Source: Clostridium_AB sp036639235
GTDB taxonomy: Bacteria > Bacillota > Clostridia > Clostridiales > Caloramatoraceae
Length of the DNA: 64,000 nucleotides
NCBI RefSeq assembly: GCF_036639235.1
Contig: NZ_JAVWJB010000001.1
Span: forward strand, 1 to 64,000
Direction of reading: 5' to 3'
Below, piece by piece: positions 61,141 through 64,000 of the stretch; within the stretch, counting starts at the first letter, position 1; each line of letters starts with the position of its first letter. The translations under genes were made by a program, and so were the position numbers. The notes beneath the pieces are model-generated. The model saw nothing but the letters and a program-made list of their open reading frames with translations. It was not told where the DNA came from and ran no database searches.

Positions 61141-61443
61141 ATGAAAGTTTTTATAGAGGATAATGCAAAGGTTGACATCGTAGATATACTAAGTAAAAAA
61201 GATAAGGAATATTCCATTATGATTGAAATAGCATCTTTTGGCTGAGGAGGACCAGTACTTGGACTTTCTCTGTATGAGAAAAAAGATGGAGATGAGATAA
61301 TAAATGTTGATGGGATAAATATATTCCTAGATGAGGGAGTTGCGGATTTCCCAGCTAATATTAAAATATTTAAGGATACTGAAAGATTTGGCCAGGGACT
61401 TAAGGCTAAATATTTAGAGGTTATCTACGACAAAGAAGCATAA
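61141..61443 (+). CDS. HesB/IscA-like selenoprotein, Sec encoded by in-frame TGA at 61243-61245
   Basis: 100 aa when the TGA at codon 35 is read as selenocysteine (U): MKVFIEDNAKV ... IASFGUGGPVLGLSLYEK ... YDKEA, stop TAA at 61441. The sequence around the TGA, FG-U-GGP-x-x-GL, equals the FGCGGP(S/R)xGLAL motif of HesB-like Fe-S cluster accessory proteins, with U in place of Cys; HesB-like selenoproteins are a known family. The downstream half continues in frame with the family pattern (INVDGINIFLDEGVADF ... GQGL). A stem-loop TTTCTC-TGTAT-GAGAAA at 61265-61281, with its apical loop 25 nt after the TGA and a G as second loop base, fits the bacterial SECIS model. The 63-aa CxxC gene precedes it by 17 bp. 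Confidence 0.9.
61265..61281 (+). promoter_or_regulatory. Candidate bacterial SECIS element
   Basis: A perfect 6-bp stem TTTCTC/GAGAAA with 5-nt loop TGTAT. The UGA-to-loop distance is 25 nt. It lies inside the coding sequence, as bacterial SECIS elements do. Confidence 0.55.
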
Positions 61444-61470
61444 AATATAACTTAGTAATTAGGTTATTTT

Positions 61471-61506
61471 CAGAAGGAAAGGTATTTACCTTTCCTTCTT
61501 TGTTTG
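61471..61506 (+). terminator. Rho-independent terminator after the selenoprotein
   Basis: AGAAGGAAAGGT/ACCTTTCCTTCT, loop ATTT, then TTGTTTG. Confidence 0.85.
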
Positions 61507-61580
61507 TCATGTAGTATAATAAGGGTTAGACAAAAAATGTTTAGTGAATAAGAAGACAATAATTTAGGGATTCACATAAG

Positions 61581-61620
61581 AAAGGAGATTTAGTAGGTTA
61601 CTACTAAATATTAAATTATG
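61581..61620 (+). promoter_or_regulatory. Hairpin-bridged ribosome binding site
   Basis: AAAGGAG (61581-61587), then a perfect 9-bp hairpin ATTTAGTAG-GTTA-CTACTAAAT (61588-61609), then 8 nt, then ATG 61618. Linear spacing is 30 nt, but 8 nt when the hairpin is folded. In-frame stops at 61591, 61594 and 61612 exclude any upstream start other than a rare ATT. Confidence 0.75.
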
Positions 61621-62595
61621 AAAGAAATAAAGATAACGCAAAATGAAAGTGGTCAAAGACTTGATAAGTTTTTAAAGAAATACTTAAAGGATATGTCACT
61701 TGGGAATATATATAAGGCGATTAGAAAAAAGGACATTAAGGTTAATAATGCTAAGACAAACGAGAAATATGTTCTTGAAGAGGGAGATGTAGTTTGGTAT
61801 TTCTTCGGATTTGATGAAGAAAAGAAGAAAAACGAAAATAAAGAAATACTAAATAGACTTATGAATGTTGAATATGACTTTGATATAGCATATGAGGATG
61901 ATTATATTCTTGTAGCTAAAAAGTCAAAGGGATTATTAACGCACCCAGATGAGGGAGATGAGGTTACATTAACTGATGAGGTTATAGCTTATCTATTTGA
62001 TAATGGAATGTATGACCCAAACAAGGAGAAGACATTCTCACCATCACCTTGTAATAGACTAGATAAGAATACAGAGGGTCTAGTTATTTTTGCTAAGAAC
62101 TATGAGGCTTTAAAGGGTGTTAATGAGGCTATACGTGAAGGTAATGTTAAGAAGTACTATATGGCACTTACAGTTAATAAGCCAAAGGACGGTAGATATG
62201 TAGCCCATATTCAAAAGGATAGACGTGCTAACAAGGTTCGTATATTCGATAACCCTGTTAAGGAATCAAAGGAAATTATTACAGATATTAAGATGATTGA
62301 AAGTGTAGGACAGTTCTCACAGGTTGAAATTGACCTTATAACAGGAAAGTCACACCAAATTAGAGCACACCTTGCACATCTTGATGCACCACTTGTAGGA
62401 GATCACAAGTACGGTAACAGAAAGGTTAATAGTTTCTTCAAAAATAAGTTTGGGGTTGAGGATCAGATGCTTGTAGCATATAAGATTATCTTCAAAAATT
62501 GCCCTGAGACTATTAAACATTTAGAGGGTAAGACAATATCAATGAGTCTTCCACACTATTTTAAGAAAATCAAAAATGACGTGTTTAAGTTCTAG
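61618..62595 (+). CDS. RluA-family pseudouridine synthase (RluC-like)
   Basis: 325 aa. The N-terminal S4 domain (GQRLDKFLKKYLKDMSLGNI) is followed by the catalytic motif CNRLDKNTEGLVIFAKN, whose Asp is the nucleophile, and GKSHQIRAHLAHLDAPLVGD. RluC-type target bases of 23S rRNA are likely; the exact position is unknown. Its start is defined by an unusual Shine-Dalgarno, separated by a hairpin. A second family member follows 8 bp later. Confidence 0.92.
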   Translation: MKEIKITQNESGQRLDKFLKKYLKDMSLGNIYKAIRKKDIKVNNAKTNEKYVLEEGDVVWYFFGFDEEKKKNENKEILNRLMNVEYDFDIAYEDDYILVAKKSKGLLTHPDEGDEVTLTDEVIAYLFDNGMYDPNKEKTFSPSPCNRLDKNTEGLVIFAKNYEALKGVNEAIREGNVKKYYMALTVNKPKDGRYVAHIQKDRRANKVRIFDNPVKESKEIITDIKMIESVGQFSQVEIDLITGKSHQIRAHLAHLDAPLVGDHKYGNRKVNSFFKNKFGVEDQMLVAYKIIFKNCPETIKHLEGKTISMSLPHYFKKIKNDVFKF

Positions 62596-62603
62596 GAGTT
62601 ATT

Positions 62604-63485
62604 ATGAGCAGTTTGAATTTTACTATAAATAAGGAACATGAAGGATATAAACTATCAGAATACCTTAAAAATGAAATAGGGCTTTCTTCAAGAATAATTA
62701 GAAAGTCCCTTAAAGAGCAAAGAGTAATTGTTAATAATGAGGCAAAAAGAGCAAGATATTCACTAATGGCAGGGGATAATCTTGTAATTAAAATGTCAGA
62801 TAATGAAACACAGGACATTGAACCTGAAAACATTCCTATAGAGGTAGCATATGAGGATGAGGATATTTTGGTTGTTAATAAGCCACCATTTATGATAGTA
62901 CATCCAACTAGAAGTCACCGATTAGGAACACTTGCTAATGCTGTTACTTACTACTTTAGAAGTAGGGGGGAGAGCACTATAGTTAGATTAGTTAATAGAC
63001 TAGATAGAGATACATCAGGTCTTGTTATTATTGCAAAGAGTCAGTTTGCACATATGGCAATGGCTAAGAAGATGGAAAAAGACGAAATAGAGAAAACATA
63101 TATAACACTTGTTGATGGATGCCTTGAAGGCAGTGGAACAATTAATGAGCCTATAGGAAGACCTAGTGAAGAATCTTTAAGAAGATGTGTTATGGAAGGT
63201 GGACAAAGGGCAGTTACCCACTACAAGGTACTAGAGAGTAAAAGGGAAGCTACTAAGGTACAAGTTATTCTTGAAACAGGTAGATGTCATCAAATAAGGG
63301 TGCATATGAAGCATTTAGGACATCCAATTATAGGGGATACACTATACTTTGAGGAAAGTAATATTATAAATAGACAGGCACTACATGCTTATAGATTAAG
63401 GTTTACTAGTATTCGTGACAACTCTGAAATTGAAATTATAGCGGATATACCAAAGGATATTGAAAACGCTATTAGAAATTTATAA
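62604..63485 (+). CDS. RluA-family pseudouridine synthase (RluD-like)
   Basis: 293 aa. It has the S4 domain (GYKLSEYLKNEIGLSSRIIR), the catalytic motif VNRLDRDTSGLVIIAKS and GRCHQIRVHMKHLGHPIIGD. It is a paralogue of the preceding protein with a different N-terminus. It is probably co-transcribed with it. The target uridine is not predictable from the sequence alone. Confidence 0.92.
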   Translation: MSSLNFTINKEHEGYKLSEYLKNEIGLSSRIIRKSLKEQRVIVNNEAKRARYSLMAGDNLVIKMSDNETQDIEPENIPIEVAYEDEDILVVNKPPFMIVHPTRSHRLGTLANAVTYYFRSRGESTIVRLVNRLDRDTSGLVIIAKSQFAHMAMAKKMEKDEIEKTYITLVDGCLEGSGTINEPIGRPSEESLRRCVMEGGQRAVTHYKVLESKREATKVQVILETGRCHQIRVHMKHLGHPIIGDTLYFEESNIINRQALHAYRLRFTSIRDNSEIEIIADIPKDIENAIRNL

Positions 63486-63528
63486 ATTCTATTTTGAGTA
63501 TGATTAAGAAAAGAAGAGGATTAAGAAT

Positions 63529-64000
63529 ATGAAAGAAACAGCAATACTAATAATGATTGCAACTATAACCTCTAAGATTTTAGGCTTTGGTCGTGAAATA
63601 GTTACATCATATTTTTATGGGACAGGTTCAATTGCAGCGGCATACAATGTTGCATTAACAATCCCAGCTACTGTTTTTGCAATGATAGGAGTTGGTATAT
63701 CAACAGGGTTTATACCAATGTATTCTAGAATAGAAAAGGAAGTAGGGGTTAAAAGTGCAGATAGATTTACTAGTAATATGACTAACTTTGTATTAGTTAT
63801 TTGTACTGTAATTGCTATTGTAGGATTAATTTTTACTGAGTATGTTGTTAAGGTTTTTGCTATAGCCCTTGATGGTCAAGTGCTTGAATTTGCTATTGTA
63901 TTAACAAGATTTACAATTGTAGGTGTTTACTTTACTGCACTTGTATACATATTTAGTGGATATCTTAACCTAAAGGGGAATTTTGTAATACCAGCTCTTG
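63529..64000 (+). CDS. murJ: MurJ/MviN lipid II flippase, 3'-truncated by the window edge
   Basis: The first 157 residues are in the window. The start is ATG 63529, after AGAGGA. The N-terminus AILIMIATITSKILGFGREI and SYFYGTGSIAAAYNVALTIP match the MurJ family (ITSKILGFxRE...aya.G.g...DAfn.A). At least four transmembrane segments are visible. It exports lipid II across the membrane for peptidoglycan synthesis. It lies 43 bp after the pseudouridine synthase gene. Confidence 0.92.
   Translation, partial: MKETAILIMIATITSKILGFGREIVTSYFYGTGSIAAAYNVALTIPATVFAMIGVGISTGFIPMYSRIEKEVGVKSADRFTSNMTNFVLVICTVIAIVGLIFTEYVVKVFAIALDGQVLEFAIVLTRFTIVGVYFTALVYIFSGYLNLKGNFVIPAL

Noticed and set aside
61141..61443. 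Pseudogene with a nonsense mutation
   Set aside because: Only one stop, and it is TGA, at the exact position of the conserved Cys; the rest of the frame is intact and family-like, and a SECIS-like stem follows.

Overview
The window is strongly AT-rich, has strong AGGAGG-type ribosome binding sites and the gene order tig-clpP-clpX-lonB-lonA-engB, and encodes an oligopeptide ABC system, cache-type chemoreceptors, HD-GYP signalling and a cluster of spore-coat-like low-complexity proteins. Together these point to a Gram-positive, anaerobic, spore-forming member of the Clostridia. Two adjacent purine-type permeases and a selenoprotein would suit a purine- or amino-acid-fermenting clostridium, but the species is inference and I cannot name it.

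Layout. Positions 1-4150 hold the end of a type I restriction locus (5'-truncated HsdR, a YgjP-type metallopeptidase, a DUF1643 protein). Positions 4.2-13.7 kb carry a membrane-anchored propeller protein, a PpaX-like HAD phosphatase, two tandem NCS2 purine permeases, a yybP-ykoY Mn2+ riboswitch controlling a GDT1-type Mn exporter, a lytic transglycosylase, a patatin-like lipase and an RsuA pseudouridine synthase. Positions 13.7-18.6 kb hold a YerC-type regulator, pcrA, ligA and a small membrane protein. Positions 19.1-24.9 kb are the complete oppBCDFA operon, preceded by a CcpA-type cre site. Positions 25-30.6 kb carry a DedA/TVP38 protein, an unknown 530-aa protein, an AIR-synthase-like protein, an RNase PH-RdgB fusion and a YfcE phosphodiesterase. 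Positions 30.75-31.92 kb are a 12-gene tRNA cluster containing an internal 172-bp duplication.

Positions 32-42.6 kb carry unknown proteins, then the proteostasis block (trigger factor, ClpP, ClpX, LonB, LonA) and EngB. Positions 43.4-47 kb, all on the minus strand, hold six low-complexity proteins rich in Asn/Met/Gly/Cys/Tyr. Three of them share a C-terminal hydrophobic stretch ending in clustered Cys. They look like spore coat or other surface-assembly components. Positions 47.1-55.2 kb include a polysaccharide deacetylase, a TetR regulator, an orphan histidine kinase, a two-subunit class I fumarase, a glutaminase, a candidate free-standing small RNA, a DUF3298 protein, a ModE-like HTH and an HD-GYP phosphodiesterase. 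Positions 55.4-64 kb hold two dCache chemoreceptors, the YhaM exoribonuclease, a small CxxC protein and a HesB/IscA-like selenoprotein read through an in-frame UGA, then two RluA-family pseudouridine synthases and the start of murJ.

The most notable items are: the HesB-like selenoprotein (61141-61443), which an ordinary gene caller would miss; the coat-like cluster (43.4-47 kb); an RluA-family gene whose Shine-Dalgarno is separated from its start by a perfect hairpin; a candidate small RNA at about 52.7 kb; and evidence that both 100-N gaps are artefacts flanked by exact 55-bp duplicates, so that oppA and the Asn-Pro-Asn-Met repeat gene are in fact intact.
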